A stretch of 64,000 bases of DNA from Xenorhabdus bovienii SS-2004 (GCF_000027225.1 NC_013892.1:744001-808000), one strand, 5' to 3'; counted from the stretch's first letter, positions 50,743-62,589 are shown. Program-made: numbers and translations. Notes: generated from the letters alone by a model not told the origin.

Positions 50743-52011
50743 TTACGACTCCTCATTTTTCTGTAACTCAAATTTATGATTGGCTTTGTCCCAAGTTAAG
50801 CGCGGATCAAATGTTATTGACGCAAACATCGTCAAAATAACAACCAGAGCAAACAGGACTGCTCCGGTGGCAGGATAGACGCTCATGAACTGCCCCATGC
50901 GAACCAGCGCTGATAGCACCGCAATAACGAAAACATCAATCATGGACCAGCGCCCGACAAATTCGACCATTTCATAGATAAAATGCATCGTTTCAGAATC
51001 ATGACTGCTCTGACTCTTCGCATCCCAGCACAGCCAACTGATAGCCAGCATTTTCAGTATAGGCACCATAATACTGGCGATGAAAATAACCATTGCAACC
51101 GGATAAGAACCTGTGCTCCAAAGTAGAATAATGCCTTCCAGAATGGTGGAGTTAATATGGCTACTCAATGCCTGAGTCACCATAATCGGCAGCAGGTTTG
51201 CTGGAATATAAAGTATGGCGGATGTTATCAATAGTGCCATAGTGTATTGGAGGCTATAGCGACGACGGGCATGCCCCGTAGTAAGACAGCGGGAACACTG
51301 CGGCTGCTGGGCTGGCAAGATGGCGGTACAACACAGACACAGCCTGACACCTTGCACCAAACCCGGTTTACCTGCCTGTAAAGGTATACACACTTCAGGC
51401 GCTGGCTCTATTTCATTCCAAAACCAGTGTCTGTCAAGACATTGAAATGCTCTGACCTGAAACAGGCAGAACAGACAATAAGGCAAGAAACTCAACCCAA
51501 TACCAATGTCGCCATAAGCCATTAACTTGACAAAGCTAACTAACACTCCTGCAAGGAAGATCTCTGCCATGCACCAGGTTTTCATCTGAAACAGAATACG
51601 CGCCAGCTCAATTTTCAAGCGACGCGCCATTTTAATGTTCTGACACAAGAGAATAATGGCGACCATGCAACATGCCGGTACGAGCTGAACAAAAATCAGG
51701 AAAAACACCGCGATGCTTGAATAGTCTTCGCTAAACATCACTTTCGGGATCTGAGGCAGCGATATTTCACTAACAATACCCGCGATATTCATGCTGACAA
51801 ACGGAAAGAGGTTGGCGAGGAACAGCATCAATAATGCACTCGCTGCATAGCCTGTTGGCTGATTACGTGGCTCTTTCCACTTTGCTGTCAGCAAAGTTTC
51901 ACATCGTGGGCAAGCCGCTTTGTTCCCTTGTTCCAAGTTAGGCACGGCCACCAGCATGTCACACTGAGGACACAAAACCAGCTTGTCATGCTGATGATTA
52001 TTGGAACACAA
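50743..52011 (-). CDS. pqiA: Inner membrane protein PqiA
   Basis: A 422-aa multispanning inner-membrane protein of the paraquat-inducible Pqi lipid-transport system. Two rubredoxin-like zinc motifs, CPQC…CPRC at ~14-37 and CLCC…CSRC at mid-protein, each precede a block of four membrane helices (LLMLFLANLFPFVSMNIAG starts the first). The start is TTG with AGGAG 7 bp upstream; MCSNNH matches the E. coli N-terminus. It is the first of pqiABC, downstream of uup, with an ERIC element in between. Confidence 0.93.
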   Translation of the reverse strand: MCSNNHQHDKLVLCPQCDMLVAVPNLEQGNKAACPRCETLLTAKWKEPRNQPTGYAASALLMLFLANLFPFVSMNIAGIVSEISLPQIPKVMFSEDYSSIAVFFLIFVQLVPACCMVAIILLCQNIKMARRLKIELARILFQMKTWCMAEIFLAGVLVSFVKLMAYGDIGIGLSFLPYCLFCLFQVRAFQCLDRHWFWNEIEPAPEVCIPLQAGKPGLVQGVRLCLCCTAILPAQQPQCSRCLTTGHARRRYSLQYTMALLITSAILYIPANLLPIMVTQALSSHINSTILEGIILLWSTGSYPVAMVIFIASIMVPILKMLAISWLCWDAKSQSSHDSETMHFIYEMVEFVGRWSMIDVFVIAVLSALVRMGQFMSVYPATGAVLFALVVILTMFASITFDPRLTWDKANHKFELQKNEES

Positions 52012-52048
52012 AGTGTTTCTCCTGTAGCAAAATCAACAAGGCCATTTT

Positions 52049-52163
52049 CTTGATCTTTCAGATTGCTGCTGCGTTCACTCACCCCAGCCACATAGTAATC
52101 TATGCGTCTGGGGGATTTATTCACTTACCGCCACACTACAAATTGAAATTTATTGGAAATAGG
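52049..52163. repeat. ERIC element
   Basis: The core palindrome CTCACCCCAG… CATAG TAAT CTATG …CTGGGGGATTTATTCACTT matches the enterobacterial repetitive intergenic consensus (the ERIC1R/ERIC2 primer motifs CTGGGGATTCAC and TGGGGTGAG are both recognisable). The flanks (TTTCAGATTGCTGCTGCG and TACCGCCACACTACAAATTG) are diverged, and the terminal TATACCC ends are no longer clear. It is transcribed between uup and pqiA and can fold into a long stem-loop. Confidence 0.75.
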
Positions 52164-52172
52164 CAGCAGTCA

Positions 52173-54083
52173 TCATCCATTTTTTATCATTTCCAGTTCC
52201 TGCCAGCGATCAAAAGCTTTTTCCAGCTTCTGCTCTTTATTTGCCAATTCATTCAGAACATTTTGTGTGATTGCGTGTGGTTGATTGAAGAATTCAGAAT
52301 CACCGACCTGGGATTGCAATTGTTCTATTTCTTCCTCTAACGTTTCTAATAATGATGGTAGTTGTTCTAACTCTCGCAGTAAATGGTAACTTATCTTATT
52401 GCTTGTTCGTTTAGATGTTTCTTTAGACTTTACTGCTTTCGTCTCGATACTATTTTTTTTCTCTGAAGACTGGTGTAAAGAGATAGTCTGCGTCCGTTGT
52501 TGTTGGGCATCGTAATAACCTCCTACATAGTTATTGATTTCGCCATTGCCTTCAAAAATCCAGCATTCAGTCACGGAATTGTCAACAAATTGACGATCAT
52601 GGCTAACCAAAATTACCGTACCTGTATAGCCATCAACCAATTCTTCGAGTAATTCCAGCGTTTCAACGTCAAGGTCGTTGGTCGGTTCATCAAGAATGAG
52701 TAAGTTGCTCGGTTTCAGGAACAGGCGCGCCAGCAACAGTCGGTTACGTTCACCGCCAGAGAGAGCCCGCACAGGCGTCATCGCTCGCTTAGGATGGAAA
52801 AGGAAGTCCTGCAAATAACCCAGTACGTGACGGGAGCGTCCATTCACCATCACTTCCTGCTTGCCTTCTGCAAGGTTATCCATGACAGTTCTGTCCGGAT
52901 CTAATGCGGCACGATGCTGATCAAAGTAGGCCACTTCAAGTTTTGTCCCACAATGAATGCGCCCACTATCTGACAGCAAATCTCCCAGCATCAGTTTCAA
53001 TAATGTCGTTTTTCCACAACCATTTGGCCCAACCAAAGCAATTTTATCGCCACGCTGAACTTGCGCTGAGAAATTCTTGACCAATGATTTATCACCAATC
53101 TGGTAATTCACATTTTCCAGCTCAAACACGATTTTACCGGAACGTGTCGCTTCTTCGACCTGCATTTTCGCCGTACCCATAACATTACGGCGATCGGAAC
53201 GCTCCACGCGCAACGCTTTCAACGCCCTGACCCGCCCTTCGTTACGGGTACGTCGTGCTTTAATGCCCTGACGGATCCAAACTTCTTCCTGAGCCAGCTT
53301 TTTATCAAATTCGGCATTTTGTAATTCTTCAACCCGCAATGCCTCTTCCTTGCTTTCAAGGTATTTATCGTAATTTCCTGGCCACGAAGTCAGTTTTCCG
53401 CGATCTAAATCAATGATGCGCGTTGCCATACTGCGAATGAATGAGCGGTCATGAGAAATAAAAACAAGGCTTCCGTTGAAGTCTTTCAAAAAATTTTCCA
53501 ACCACTCAATCGTATCAATATCAAGGTGGTTTGTTGGTTCATCAAGGAACAGAACTTTAGGCGAGCTGACTAGCGCCCTTCCCAATGCGGCCTTACGCAG
53601 CCAGCCACCGGAAAGTGAGGACAATTTTGCTTCTGCTGGCAGAGAAAGTTGTTTCAAGACATCACTGATCCGGCTATCCAGTAACCAAAGTCCCTGAATA
53701 TCCAGCACTTCCTGCAATTCTGCTAGCCGATTGAGGTTCTTGTCGCTAGGATCAGTTTCCACCAGACGGGAAGCATGGTGAAATGCCTTGATGCAATCCG
53801 CCTGTTCCTTTACCCCTTCCGACACAAAATCAAATACCGTGCCTTCTACATCACGAGGTGGGTCCTGCTGTAAACGGGCAACAATCAAATCCTGCTCATA
53901 AATAACCTGACCATCATCCAATGGCTGCTCTTTTGCCAGTACGCGCAGCAGGGTTGATTTCCCTGCTCCATTGCGACCAACCAGACACACTCTTTCGTTT
54001 TCTTCTATATGCAGTTCAGTATCATCCAACAGCGGCGCATCACTGAATGATAACCAGGCACCGGAGAGATTAATCAATGACAT
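52173..54083 (-). CDS. uup: ABC-F ATPase Uup
   Basis: A 636-aa soluble ABC-F protein acting on ribosomes or branched DNA intermediates; loss in E. coli increases precise transposon excision. There are two ATPase domains, with Walker A GRNGAGKST and GPNGCGKTT, signatures LSGGWLRKAAL and LSGGERNRLLL, and Walker B VLFLDEPTNHLDID and LILDEPTNDLDVE. The linker is charged, and the C-terminal DNA-binding coiled coil (LLRELEQLPSLLETLEEEIEQLQ, split by turns) is present. The start at MSLINLSG gives the usual length. It begins 4 bp after the rlmL stop. Confidence 0.95.
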   Translation of the reverse strand: MSLINLSGAWLSFSDAPLLDDTELHIEENERVCLVGRNGAGKSTLLRVLAKEQPLDDGQVIYEQDLIVARLQQDPPRDVEGTVFDFVSEGVKEQADCIKAFHHASRLVETDPSDKNLNRLAELQEVLDIQGLWLLDSRISDVLKQLSLPAEAKLSSLSGGWLRKAALGRALVSSPKVLFLDEPTNHLDIDTIEWLENFLKDFNGSLVFISHDRSFIRSMATRIIDLDRGKLTSWPGNYDKYLESKEEALRVEELQNAEFDKKLAQEEVWIRQGIKARRTRNEGRVRALKALRVERSDRRNVMGTAKMQVEEATRSGKIVFELENVNYQIGDKSLVKNFSAQVQRGDKIALVGPNGCGKTTLLKLMLGDLLSDSGRIHCGTKLEVAYFDQHRAALDPDRTVMDNLAEGKQEVMVNGRSRHVLGYLQDFLFHPKRAMTPVRALSGGERNRLLLARLFLKPSNLLILDEPTNDLDVETLELLEELVDGYTGTVILVSHDRQFVDNSVTECWIFEGNGEINNYVGGYYDAQQQRTQTISLHQSSEKKNSIETKAVKSKETSKRTSNKISYHLLRELEQLPSLLETLEEEIEQLQSQVGDSEFFNQPHAITQNVLNELANKEQKLEKAFDRWQELEMIKNG

Positions 54084-54087
54084 AATA

Positions 54088-56205
54088 TTATTTTTCCTCG
54101 CCGGCGTGACGCAGTAACCAGCAGTTATGAATCTGGCGGTTACGGGCAAAATCCTGAGATACCGTTTTCTCTGTGATTTCTTCTGCAACCAGTCCTAATT
54201 TATCAAGTTCAGCAAAATCCATTTTGAAACCTCGCTTATTGTTGGAGAACATCAGGGTTCCGCCACGACGAAGCAGACACTTAAGCTGTTTCATCAGAGT
54301 AATGTGATCACGCTGAACATCGAATGAGTCTTCCATTCGCTTAGAGTTAGAAAATGTCGGAGGATCGATAAAGATCAAATCGAATTGCTCGCGACTTTGC
54401 GCCAGCCATCCCAAACAATCAGCCTGAATCAAACGATGCTGGCGTCCGGACAAGCCATTAGCCTGTAGGTTCTTCTCTGCCCATTCAAGATAAGTGCGGG
54501 ACATATCCACCGTGGTCGTAGACCTCGCACCGCCTAATCCAGCATGCACTGTCGCTGAACCGGTATAGGCAAACAGGTTAAGGAAATCTTTCCCTTGGCT
54601 CATTTCACCCAATTTTCTGCGGGCAATACGATGATCAAGAAACAGACCGGTATCCAGATAATCCGTCAAGTTGACCCAGAATTTCGCGCCATACTCGTTC
54701 ACCAAAAAGAATTCTTTCTTTTCGGCCATTTTTTCATATTGATTTTTGCCTGTCTGACGCTGACGCGTTTTCAGGATCAGTTGGTTAGATGACAATTCCA
54801 GCACATTCATGGTTGCACTTATTACATCGAACAAGCGTTGACGGGCTTTGTTGGCATCTACGGTTTTAGGTGGCGAATATTCCTGAACGACGACTTTGTC
54901 CGCATAACGATCAACCGCAACGTTGTATTCGGGTAAATCCGCATCATATAAACGATAACAGTCAATACCCTGCTGCTTCGCCCACTTACTGAGTTTCTTC
55001 TCATTTTTGCGCAAACGGTTAGCATAATCATCTGCAATACCGGCATCCAGTGATTGCGGTTTGTCCGAAAGTTGATAATTCTTCTGGACACAATCCAGCG
55101 GGCCATTTTTAGCCTTAAACTCTCGTTCAGCGCGTAATTGCAAGCAACTCAACAACTCTGGCGAAGCACTGAATAATGAGAGACGCCAGCCTGGGAAGCG
55201 GCTTTTCATTATTCGTCCAAATATGCTGTACAAGGCAACCAGTGCCGGCTCACTTTCAAGACGTTCACCATAAGGCGGGTTGCTCAGTATTGTTCCCACA
55301 ACGCCCTCCGTCAATGGGTTTTCCAGCTTACTCGCATCCCCTTGTTGAAACTGGATTAATTGGGCAACGCCTGCTCTGCGGGCATTTGAGCGAGCCATAT
55401 CCATGACCCGACGATCAATATCCGAACCAAAAAAGCGAGAAGTCGTTTCCTGTAGCCCTTTACGGAAACGTACCTGCGCTTCAGCCATCATTTCACGCCA
55501 GATTTCTTGGTCAAATTTCAGCCATGATGTAAACCCCCAATGCTGACGGTGCAAACCCGGAGCGCCATCGGCAGCCATCATTGCCGCTTCTATCAACAAT
55601 GTTCCTGAACCACACATCGGATCAATCAGCGGCGTTTCCGCTTTCCAGCCAGAGCGCAAAACAACCGCCGCTGCAAGTGTTTCTTTCAGCGGAGCTTGGC
55701 CAGCCAAATCACGGTAGCCACGGATATGCAACCCTTCTCCACTCAGATCAAGCGACAGGGTTGCTTTTTCCTTATTCAAAAAAACATCAATGCGAATATC
55801 CGGCTGTTGTTTGGCAACATCAGGACGTTGCTTTATTTTACGTACAAAGCTATCAACAATGGCGTCTTTCACTCTCAGGGCGCCATATTGTGTGTTTCTG
55901 ATTTCCTCATTCGTGCCACTGAAATGCACGGAAAATGTGCTATCGACTGAAAAAATTTCGCTCCAGTCAACAGATTGAACCCCAAGATAGAGATCCAAAT
56001 CGCTATAAACATTGAATTCGTTAAGCGGCATCAGGATACGTGATGCCAGCCTGCTCCAGAGCAAGCTTTTATACATCACCCGATCATCACCTTGAAAATG
56101 AACTCCACCTTGGGCAATCTTGCAGGATTGTGCTCCCAGCATTTCCAATTCATTTTTTAATAATTCTTCCAGCCCACGTGCCGTGCTGGCAAAGAGAGAG
56201 TTCAT
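54088..56205 (-). CDS. rlmL: 23S rRNA methyltransferase RlmKL
   Basis: A 705-aa fused enzyme. The N-terminal half (RlmL) methylates G2445 (m2G) and the C-terminal half (RlmK) makes m7G2069 of 23S rRNA. Order: THUMP domain ([20 protein letters not shown] start, to ~155), first methyltransferase with [17 protein letters not shown] and the NPPYGERL motif, then the RlmK part with [18 protein letters not shown] and [15 protein letters not shown]. The start at MNSLFAS agrees with E. coli (702 aa). It is divergent from ycbX with about 120 bp between, which must hold both promoters. Confidence 0.96.
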   Translation of the reverse strand: MNSLFASTARGLEELLKNELEMLGAQSCKIAQGGVHFQGDDRVMYKSLLWSRLASRILMPLNEFNVYSDLDLYLGVQSVDWSEIFSVDSTFSVHFSGTNEEIRNTQYGALRVKDAIVDSFVRKIKQRPDVAKQQPDIRIDVFLNKEKATLSLDLSGEGLHIRGYRDLAGQAPLKETLAAAVVLRSGWKAETPLIDPMCGSGTLLIEAAMMAADGAPGLHRQHWGFTSWLKFDQEIWREMMAEAQVRFRKGLQETTSRFFGSDIDRRVMDMARSNARRAGVAQLIQFQQGDASKLENPLTEGVVGTILSNPPYGERLESEPALVALYSIFGRIMKSRFPGWRLSLFSASPELLSCLQLRAEREFKAKNGPLDCVQKNYQLSDKPQSLDAGIADDYANRLRKNEKKLSKWAKQQGIDCYRLYDADLPEYNVAVDRYADKVVVQEYSPPKTVDANKARQRLFDVISATMNVLELSSNQLILKTRQRQTGKNQYEKMAEKKEFFLVNEYGAKFWVNLTDYLDTGLFLDHRIARRKLGEMSQGKDFLNLFAYTGSATVHAGLGGARSTTTVDMSRTYLEWAEKNLQANGLSGRQHRLIQADCLGWLAQSREQFDLIFIDPPTFSNSKRMEDSFDVQRDHITLMKQLKCLLRRGGTLMFSNNKRGFKMDFAELDKLGLVAEEITEKTVSQDFARNRQIHNCWLLRHAGEEK

Positions 56206-56328
56206 GTTATTTTTCACCACAGAAAGTCCACCACCAAAAAAATTGCTGCACATTATAGCTAATACCAGCCACATGTCATAAAGTTGCACACCTTATCAAA
56301 AAATAAAAAATATTTTTGGAGATACTGG

Positions 56329-57441
56329 ATGATAACTCTGTCACGTCTCTATACTTACCCAGTGAAATCAATGCGTGGGTTGCAGCTCTCACACTCTCTT
56401 ACCGGTGAAAGTGGCTTGATGTTTGATCGCAATTTTATGATTACTACAACAGACGGCATTTTCATGACCGCTCGCCAGTATCCCCAATTAGTGTTATTTA
56501 CCCCTTTCATGCTCAATAACGGCATTTACTTACGAGCGCCTAATGGGGAAAGTGCCACAGTACTCTACAGCGATTTTAAAGAAGAGCGCCATCCTACTGA
56601 GGTTTGGAACAACCATTTTACTGCGTTGGTCGCTCCCGACGAGGTGAATATCTGGCTGAGTAGCTTTTTTGATACACCTGTGCAACTCCGCTGGCTCAGT
56701 GAAGAGTTAACCCGCCGAGTGAAGCAATTCCCTGATATCTCACTGTCATTTGCTGATGGTTTTCCCTACTTAATTATAAATGAAGCTTCTTTTCATGCGT
56801 TGCAGCAACGTTGTCCCGCCAGTATCAAAATAGAACAATTCCGTGCCAATATTGTCGTTACAGGCGCAGCACCTTTCGAAGAAGATAGCTGGCAAACCAT
56901 CCAGATCGGTAATATTATCTTTGACCTGCCAAAACCATGTAGCCGCTGTATTTTAACTACAATAAGCACTGAAAAAGGCCGTAAGAATCCGAAAAGCGAA
57001 CCACTGGCCACATTACAATCATTCAGAACTGCTAAAGAGAATGGCGCAGTTGATTTTGGGCAAAATGCCATTGCCCGCAATAGTGGGATTATTCGCGTAG
57101 GTGATAACGTCACTATTTTAGAAAAGAAAATACCTCGTGAATATGGCAACGGTGAGCAAGCAAAGGATTTGAATATACAGAAAGCTGCTGAACAAGCTAT
57201 TTCAATTGAATTCAACGGTCAGCGTTTTACTGGAAATAATCAGCAAATTATTTTAGAGCAGTTGGAAAAACAAGGTATTAAAATCCCCTATTCATGCCGC
57301 GCGGGAATTTGTGGTTCCTGTAAAATATCGCTGATCGAAGGTAATGTGTCACCATTAAAATCGACCGCTATTAGAGATAATGGGAAAATTCTGGCGTGTA
57401 GCTGTATTCCCCAAAATGATTTGGTTATTGAATTAAACTAA
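56329..57441 (+). CDS. ycbX: YcbX, MOSC-domain protein with 2Fe-2S domain
   Basis: A 370-aa molybdenum-cofactor-dependent N-hydroxylated-base reductase (YcbX), which with CysJ detoxifies compounds such as 6-hydroxylaminopurine. The N-terminal MOSC_N beta-barrel (LYTYPVKSMRGLQLSHS) is followed by the MOSC domain (QFRANIVV, CSRCILTT with the probable Mo-ligand cysteine). The C-terminal plant-type ferredoxin domain has CRAGICGSCK and a later Cys (LACSC). The start is MITLSRLY behind TTGGAGA; the upstream 15 in-frame codons are not conserved. A terminator follows. Confidence 0.93.
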   Translation: MITLSRLYTYPVKSMRGLQLSHSLTGESGLMFDRNFMITTTDGIFMTARQYPQLVLFTPFMLNNGIYLRAPNGESATVLYSDFKEERHPTEVWNNHFTALVAPDEVNIWLSSFFDTPVQLRWLSEELTRRVKQFPDISLSFADGFPYLIINEASFHALQQRCPASIKIEQFRANIVVTGAAPFEEDSWQTIQIGNIIFDLPKPCSRCILTTISTEKGRKNPKSEPLATLQSFRTAKENGAVDFGQNAIARNSGIIRVGDNVTILEKKIPREYGNGEQAKDLNIQKAAEQAISIEFNGQRFTGNNQQIILEQLEKQGIKIPYSCRAGICGSCKISLIEGNVSPLKSTAIRDNGKILACSCIPQNDLVIELN

Positions 57442-57471
57442 ATACAAATAATATATATTATTTACATAGAT

Positions 57472-57511
57472 AATCAGGTTGTATGGATAAAAACATCTGC
57501 CTGATTTTTTA
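57472..57511 (+). terminator. Terminator after ycbX
   Basis: AATCAGG (57472-57478) pairs with CCTGATT (57500-57506) and is followed by a T run. The loop of 21 nt is long. The remaining ~180 bp to zapC hold nothing recognisable. Confidence 0.65.
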
Positions 57512-57688
57512 TATCCAGTAGTACTGGCATTCAGCTATACTGATCGTTCCAACGTGGACTATCATTGAAAAATTTAAGACAGGAAAAATATTTTGAGATC
57601 AAAGACTCAATTTAGACAAAAAATGTTCTGAATGTTACTGTTGAGTGGTGATAAATGACAAGTGATATTAACAAAATGGCTTAATATA

Positions 57689-58240
57689 TTAAATCACTCT
57701 GCCATATATCGTTTCCCGAGTCGGTTCAACATAAGGCATTAAACGGTCATTCATTATCTTAATGGGATCACAAAAATTCATTACTCGATCACTGAGTTCT
57801 AATTTTTGTTGTGCTAATAAACACAAACTGGCGCTATCACCGACTTCTGCCACCATGAATAGCACTTCAGTACCACAATCCTGTAAACGAACTTGAACAA
57901 TTTCCCCCTGTTCCGGTTTTGTCATTACAGAGAAACTGGAGAAATACCAGCTTTTTGGCATTTGTGGTTTCATAAAACGAAATGCAACTACGCCATTCAG
58001 AGCTAATTCAGCCCGGAGTTCTGATGCAATATTAATACAACGGAAATGTTCTTCGAAAGCATAATAAAGTGCTGCATCATCGACAGAAAAAGGCATTTCT
58101 TCCATCGTGATGGCATAATCAGTCAGCATTTTGGCAAGAAAACGGGAACGGAAAACCATGCCATTAGCGAGATCGAGCATGACACGGCTGTGCTCGGAAT
58201 CAAAGTACCAGCGCCACTGATCATCAGGTCTAATTTTCAT
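57689..58240 (-). CDS. zapC: Cell division protein ZapC
   Basis: A 183-aa ZapC that promotes lateral bundling of FtsZ filaments at the Z ring. The N-terminus MKIRPDDQWRWYFDSEHSRVML (in two parts) and the block FRCINIASELRAELALNGVVAFRFMKPQMPKSWYF are family-typical. The length is near that of E. coli (180). It lies downstream of pyrD in the same direction, as in E. coli, with a 160-bp gap. Confidence 0.92.
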   Translation of the reverse strand: MKIRPDDQWRWYFDSEHSRVMLDLANGMVFRSRFLAKMLTDYAITMEEMPFSVDDAALYYAFEEHFRCINIASELRAELALNGVVAFRFMKPQMPKSWYFSSFSVMTKPEQGEIVQVRLQDCGTEVLFMVAEVGDSASLCLLAQQKLELSDRVMNFCDPIKIMNDRLMPYVEPTRETIYGRVI

Positions 58241-58400
58241 TGATTACCCTTTTATGCTCAAAATAGCTTGTTTGGTTCAAAATAAATAACACTACCATAG
58301 TGGAAAACCAGAAAAAATGATAAAAATTTTAATCTGTCAGACAAAATATAGACGAGTTGAGAGTAGAAATAAACCCCCAACTCCGAATTGCGGCAAATAT

Positions 58401-59411
58401 TCAGATATGATTAACAATATCTTTGATTAATTTTGGCCCTTTATAGATAAAACCAGAGAATATCTGAACCAAAGAAGACCCTGCTTCCATTTTTTCTCTG
58501 GCCGCAATCAGGGAATCAATTCCCCCAACACCAATAATAGGTATTTTACCTTTTAATTCTTGAGAAAGGCATCGAATTATTTCTGTACTGCGAAGTTGCA
58601 CAGGACGACCACTTAATCCACCAGCCTGCTGGCAATGATTCAACCCTTCAATGAGCTTTCTGTCCAATGTGGTATTAGTAGCAATAACGCCATCAATGCG
58701 ATGGCGCATTAAACTGTCTGCAACTTGTATTAATTCTTCTTCTGTCAGATCTGGTGCAATTTTCACAGCAATCGGAACATATTTTTGGAATTTCTGTTGA
58801 AGTTCACTCTGCTTATTTTTAATCGCAGATAAAAGATCATCCAACGCTTCACCATACTGTAACGTTCGCAAACCTGGAGTATTGGGGGACGAAATGTTAA
58901 TCGTAATATAACCTGCGTGAGGATAAATTTTATCCATACAAATTAAATAATCGTCTTTGCCATTCTCTACTGGGGTATCTTTATTTTTGCCAATATTGAT
59001 CCCAATAATCCCATCGTATTTTGCCCGTTTGACATTCTCAACTAAATTATCAACACCAAGGTTATTAAAACCCATTCGATTGATGATGCCTTCCGCTTCA
59101 ATAACGCGGAACAATCTTGGTTTGTCATTTCCAACCTGTGGACGCGGTGTTACCGTTCCGATTTCCACAAAACCAAAACCCATTGCACCAAATGCGTCAA
59201 TGCAATCACCGTTTTTATCAAGGCCTGCGGCCAAACCAAGAGGATTTTTGAAAGATAAGCCCATACAAGTGACGGGTTTAGTGGCAACTGACTGGCGGAT
59301 AAGAAATTCGAAAGGAGTACCGGTAACAAGTTTGAGCTGGCGAAAAGTAAGCTCGTGTGCCTGTTCGGGATCAAGCTGGAACAATGCCTTCCGTAGTAGC
59401 GAATAATACAT
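58401..59411 (-). CDS. pyrD: Dihydroorotate dehydrogenase (quinone)
   Basis: A 336-aa class 2 dihydroorotate dehydrogenase. It oxidises dihydroorotate to orotate with FMN and quinone at the inner membrane, the fourth step of UMP synthesis. The N-terminal membrane-associating helices ([20 protein letters not shown]) are followed by the FMN barrel: [46 protein letters not shown] with the catalytic Ser, and [21 protein letters not shown] (in part). The start is ATG 59411 with AGGAG 5 bp upstream. It is equal in length to E. coli PyrD. Confidence 0.97.
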   Translation of the reverse strand: MYYSLLRKALFQLDPEQAHELTFRQLKLVTGTPFEFLIRQSVATKPVTCMGLSFKNPLGLAAGLDKNGDCIDAFGAMGFGFVEIGTVTPRPQVGNDKPRLFRVIEAEGIINRMGFNNLGVDNLVENVKRAKYDGIIGINIGKNKDTPVENGKDDYLICMDKIYPHAGYITINISSPNTPGLRTLQYGEALDDLLSAIKNKQSELQQKFQKYVPIAVKIAPDLTEEELIQVADSLMRHRIDGVIATNTTLDRKLIEGLNHCQQAGGLSGRPVQLRSTEIIRCLSQELKGKIPIIGVGGIDSLIAAREKMEAGSSLVQIFSGFIYKGPKLIKDIVNHI

Positions 59412-59568
59412 GCAATCTCCTGCGGGCGTAATGACAGGTCGGGGCGACGGTGAAATAAGCGCCGAGCATCTTAAAGAGATCCTGTCAAAATGTAAATGTG
59501 CGGGAAGATATTTTTCAATTTGTTGCTGGTAAATATCCTCCGGCCAACGCCGGAGGAAAAACGACAAC

Positions 59569-62187
59569 TCAGCTCTCAAGCGCCTTGGTGATTTTTTCAA
59601 ACAAATCACCAGATAAGTTTTCTAACACTTTCAATTGCTCCAGAGTAGCACGCATCAAAGACTGGCGAGCCTCATCGTAACGTCTCCAACGAATCAACGG
59701 TTCTATCAAACGTGACGCAACTTGCGGGTTCCGGCTGTTCAATTCAGTCAGAATTTCTTGCAGGAATTGATAACCGCGGCCATCTTCAGCATGAAAGGCC
59801 ACAAGGTTATTAGCGAAAAACGTTCTCAGCAACGAATAAACCCGGTTTGGATTACTCAAACTGAAAGAACGGTTGTTCATCAAGCTACGTACTTTATCAA
59901 GTGCATCGAAAGCAGGATTAGTTGCCTGTAGGGCAAACCATTTATCCATGACCAGACCATCCTGATGCCAGCGCTGCTCAAACTCATCCATCAATTGGTA
60001 ACTACAAGGCAACTCAGCAGACATAGCGGCAGACAGCGCTGCGACAGTGTCGGTCATATTATCAGCTTGATAATATTGTGCCGCCACTAATTCATCCACC
60101 TGTTCCTTGTCATCAATGAAAGCCAGATAATAGAGACAGGTATTACGTAACGCCCGTTTCGCAATATCTTGATGATCAACTCGGTATGCACCTGTGTGAG
60201 TACTGTGGTAAACCGCAGTGAATTCATCCGCCATTTCGTTGGCTAATCCACGTGTTATTGCATGAAGTACATCATGAATAGCTTTCGGATCAATCACCGT
60301 GAACAATTCTGCCATTTCATTTTCAGACGGCAGGGTCAAGATTTGTGCCGCCAATGCCGGATCAATATCTTGATTTAATAATACCGCACGGAAAGCATCA
60401 ATCACATGTATTGGCAATTCCAATGGCTGGGATTGTTGATAACGGGCAACATTCAGTTTCACATAATTAGCCAGCAGTGACTGTGCCGCATCCCAGCGGG
60501 AGAATTCATTACGCGCATGTTTCATCAAAAATGCCAGTTGTGTGTCACTGTATGGGTAATTCAATTTCACTGGCGCAGAAAATTCACGTAATAAAGAAGG
60601 AACAGGCAATGATGGCACATCATCAAACACAAACGTCTGTTCTGCATTGATGATATTCAAAACATGATGTATTGGCTGGCCATCACGGCGTAATGGGATC
60701 ACACTGCCGTGCTCATCATAAAGCTCAATGTCAAGAGGGATATGCAGCGGCTGTTTCTCTTTCTGGTCGAGCGTTGGCGGTGTCATCTGGCTGACATGCA
60801 GGGTATACTGCTGTTTTTCTGCATCATACTCGTCATGAACGGTCAGTATCGGTGTCCCAGACTGGCTGTACCAACGGCGGAATAGCGTCAAATCGACGTT
60901 TGAAGCATCTTCCATTGCCTGAACAAAATCATCACAAGTTGCTGCACTGCCATCATGGCGGTGTACATAAAGCTGCATCCCCGCCTGAAATTGTTCTTCT
61001 CCCAATAGCGTATGAATCATCCGAATCACTTCCGAGCCTTTTTCATAGACGGTCAGCGTATAGAAATTATTCATTTCCATCACTTGGTCAGGACGGATCG
61101 GGTGAGCCATCGGGCTGGCATCTTCAGCAAATTGAGCAGCACGCATGACACGCACGTTATTGATACGGTTGAAAGACCGTGAGCCCAGATCAGAACTGAA
61201 TTCTTGATCACGGAATACCGTCAGCCCTTCTTTCAGGCTTAACTGGAACCAGTCACGACACGTGATCCTATTTCCTGTCCAGTTATGGAAGTATTCATGG
61301 CCAATCACGGCTTCAATGCCAAGATAATCTTTGTCTGTCGCAGTTTCGGTTTTTGCCAGAACATACTTGGAGTTAAAAACGTTCAGTCCTTTGTTTTCCA
61401 TCGCGCCCATATTGAAGAAATCAACGGCTACGATCATGAAAATATCAAGGTCATATTCTAAACCAAAGCGAGTTTCATCCCACTTCATCGAATTTTTCAG
61501 CGATGTCATGGCCCAATCGGCGCGATCTAAATTGCCACGGTCAACAAACAACTCCAATGCGACTTCGCGGCCACTGCGGGTAACAAAAGTATCACGCAGA
61601 ACATCGAAATCTCCCGCAACCAAGGCAAACAGATAGGCTGGTTTTGGGAATGGATCTTGCCACTTCACCCAGTGGCGGCCATCACTCAGTTCTCCCTGTT
61701 CAATCCGGTTACCATTAGACAACAGATATGGATATTTGGATCTATCTGCTGCAATGCGGGTAGTAAAACGAGCCAGAACATCCGGACGATCCAGATAATA
61801 AGTAATATTGCGGAAACCTTCTGCCTCACACTGAGTACATAGAGCATCGCCAGATATATACAGCCCTTCAAGCGCCGTGTTTGCCGATGGATGAATTTCA
61901 TTCACTATCGTCAGGGTGAACTGGGCTGGCAACTGTTCAATGGATAATCTGCCATCCCGCTCGTGATAATGTTCCCACGCTTTACCGTCAATATGAATGC
62001 TTTTCAGCGTGAGATTTTCTCCATCCAAAATCAATGGAGTGGTATCATGATTCAGGCGTTTTACTTGACTGATTGCCGTCACAGTTGTTTTATCGGCATG
62101 CAGATCAAAATCGAGTTCAATGTCCGTAATCGTGTAATCTGGTGCTTGATAATCCAGACGATGTTTAACGAGTCGCTGTTGTGTCAT
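59569..62187 (-). CDS. pepN: Aminopeptidase N
   Basis: An 872-aa M1-family zinc metallopeptidase that removes N-terminal residues from peptides late in protein turnover. The GAMEN exopeptidase motif ([11 protein letters not shown]) and zinc site HEYFHNW (His297, Glu298, His301), with the second Glu in [13 protein letters not shown], are all present. The length matches E. coli PepN (870). It is divergent from pncB across about 400 bp and upstream of pyrD. Confidence 0.98.
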   Translation of the reverse strand: MTQQRLVKHRLDYQAPDYTITDIELDFDLHADKTTVTAISQVKRLNHDTTPLILDGENLTLKSIHIDGKAWEHYHERDGRLSIEQLPAQFTLTIVNEIHPSANTALEGLYISGDALCTQCEAEGFRNITYYLDRPDVLARFTTRIAADRSKYPYLLSNGNRIEQGELSDGRHWVKWQDPFPKPAYLFALVAGDFDVLRDTFVTRSGREVALELFVDRGNLDRADWAMTSLKNSMKWDETRFGLEYDLDIFMIVAVDFFNMGAMENKGLNVFNSKYVLAKTETATDKDYLGIEAVIGHEYFHNWTGNRITCRDWFQLSLKEGLTVFRDQEFSSDLGSRSFNRINNVRVMRAAQFAEDASPMAHPIRPDQVMEMNNFYTLTVYEKGSEVIRMIHTLLGEEQFQAGMQLYVHRHDGSAATCDDFVQAMEDASNVDLTLFRRWYSQSGTPILTVHDEYDAEKQQYTLHVSQMTPPTLDQKEKQPLHIPLDIELYDEHGSVIPLRRDGQPIHHVLNIINAEQTFVFDDVPSLPVPSLLREFSAPVKLNYPYSDTQLAFLMKHARNEFSRWDAAQSLLANYVKLNVARYQQSQPLELPIHVIDAFRAVLLNQDIDPALAAQILTLPSENEMAELFTVIDPKAIHDVLHAITRGLANEMADEFTAVYHSTHTGAYRVDHQDIAKRALRNTCLYYLAFIDDKEQVDELVAAQYYQADNMTDTVAALSAAMSAELPCSYQLMDEFEQRWHQDGLVMDKWFALQATNPAFDALDKVRSLMNNRSFSLSNPNRVYSLLRTFFANNLVAFHAEDGRGYQFLQEILTELNSRNPQVASRLIEPLIRWRRYDEARQSLMRATLEQLKVLENLSGDLFEKITKALES

Positions 62188-62589
62188 AGGGAACCTTTTT
62201 CATTACTTTTAATCGACATATTTGATAACATCTGTATAACTTCAGTTATAAGATGCCTAGCATACTTCGTTTCCATAGAAACTTTCTAATCTCTAACGCT
62301 GCCATAGAGATCCCATCCTTTCAATCATGAAACCTCTTTTTTCGGATGTTAATCAATTAGTAAATAAAGGTGAAAATGATGTAAGCAGGATATTAATGCT
62401 TTCGTGCGAATTGTCATCTCATATCTCATGTAACATGATATTATCTGCAAATGGATTAACCTTAATCGTTACTGTCCGGAAAAATATATGCGGTTATGTG
62501 GCTTTAATAACAGAATAATCGCGGTATACTCTTCCGACTTTATCGATTTAGCAGACACGAATATGCTCCGCGAGGATGCCTAACGCGCC
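62188..62589. promoter_or_regulatory. Intergenic pepN-pncB, putative pncB promoter
   Basis: The 402 bp hold no credible gene. A possible sigma-70 promoter for pncB is TTTAAT (62503-62508), 16 bp, TATACT (62525-62530), 60 bp before the start codon. The pepN promoter should lie on the minus strand near 62,230. I do not see a clear NadR box. Confidence 0.45.

Noticed and set aside
62327..62518. 63-codon ORF between pepN and pncB
   Set aside because: Weak start, no family resemblance, and it runs into the pncB promoter region.
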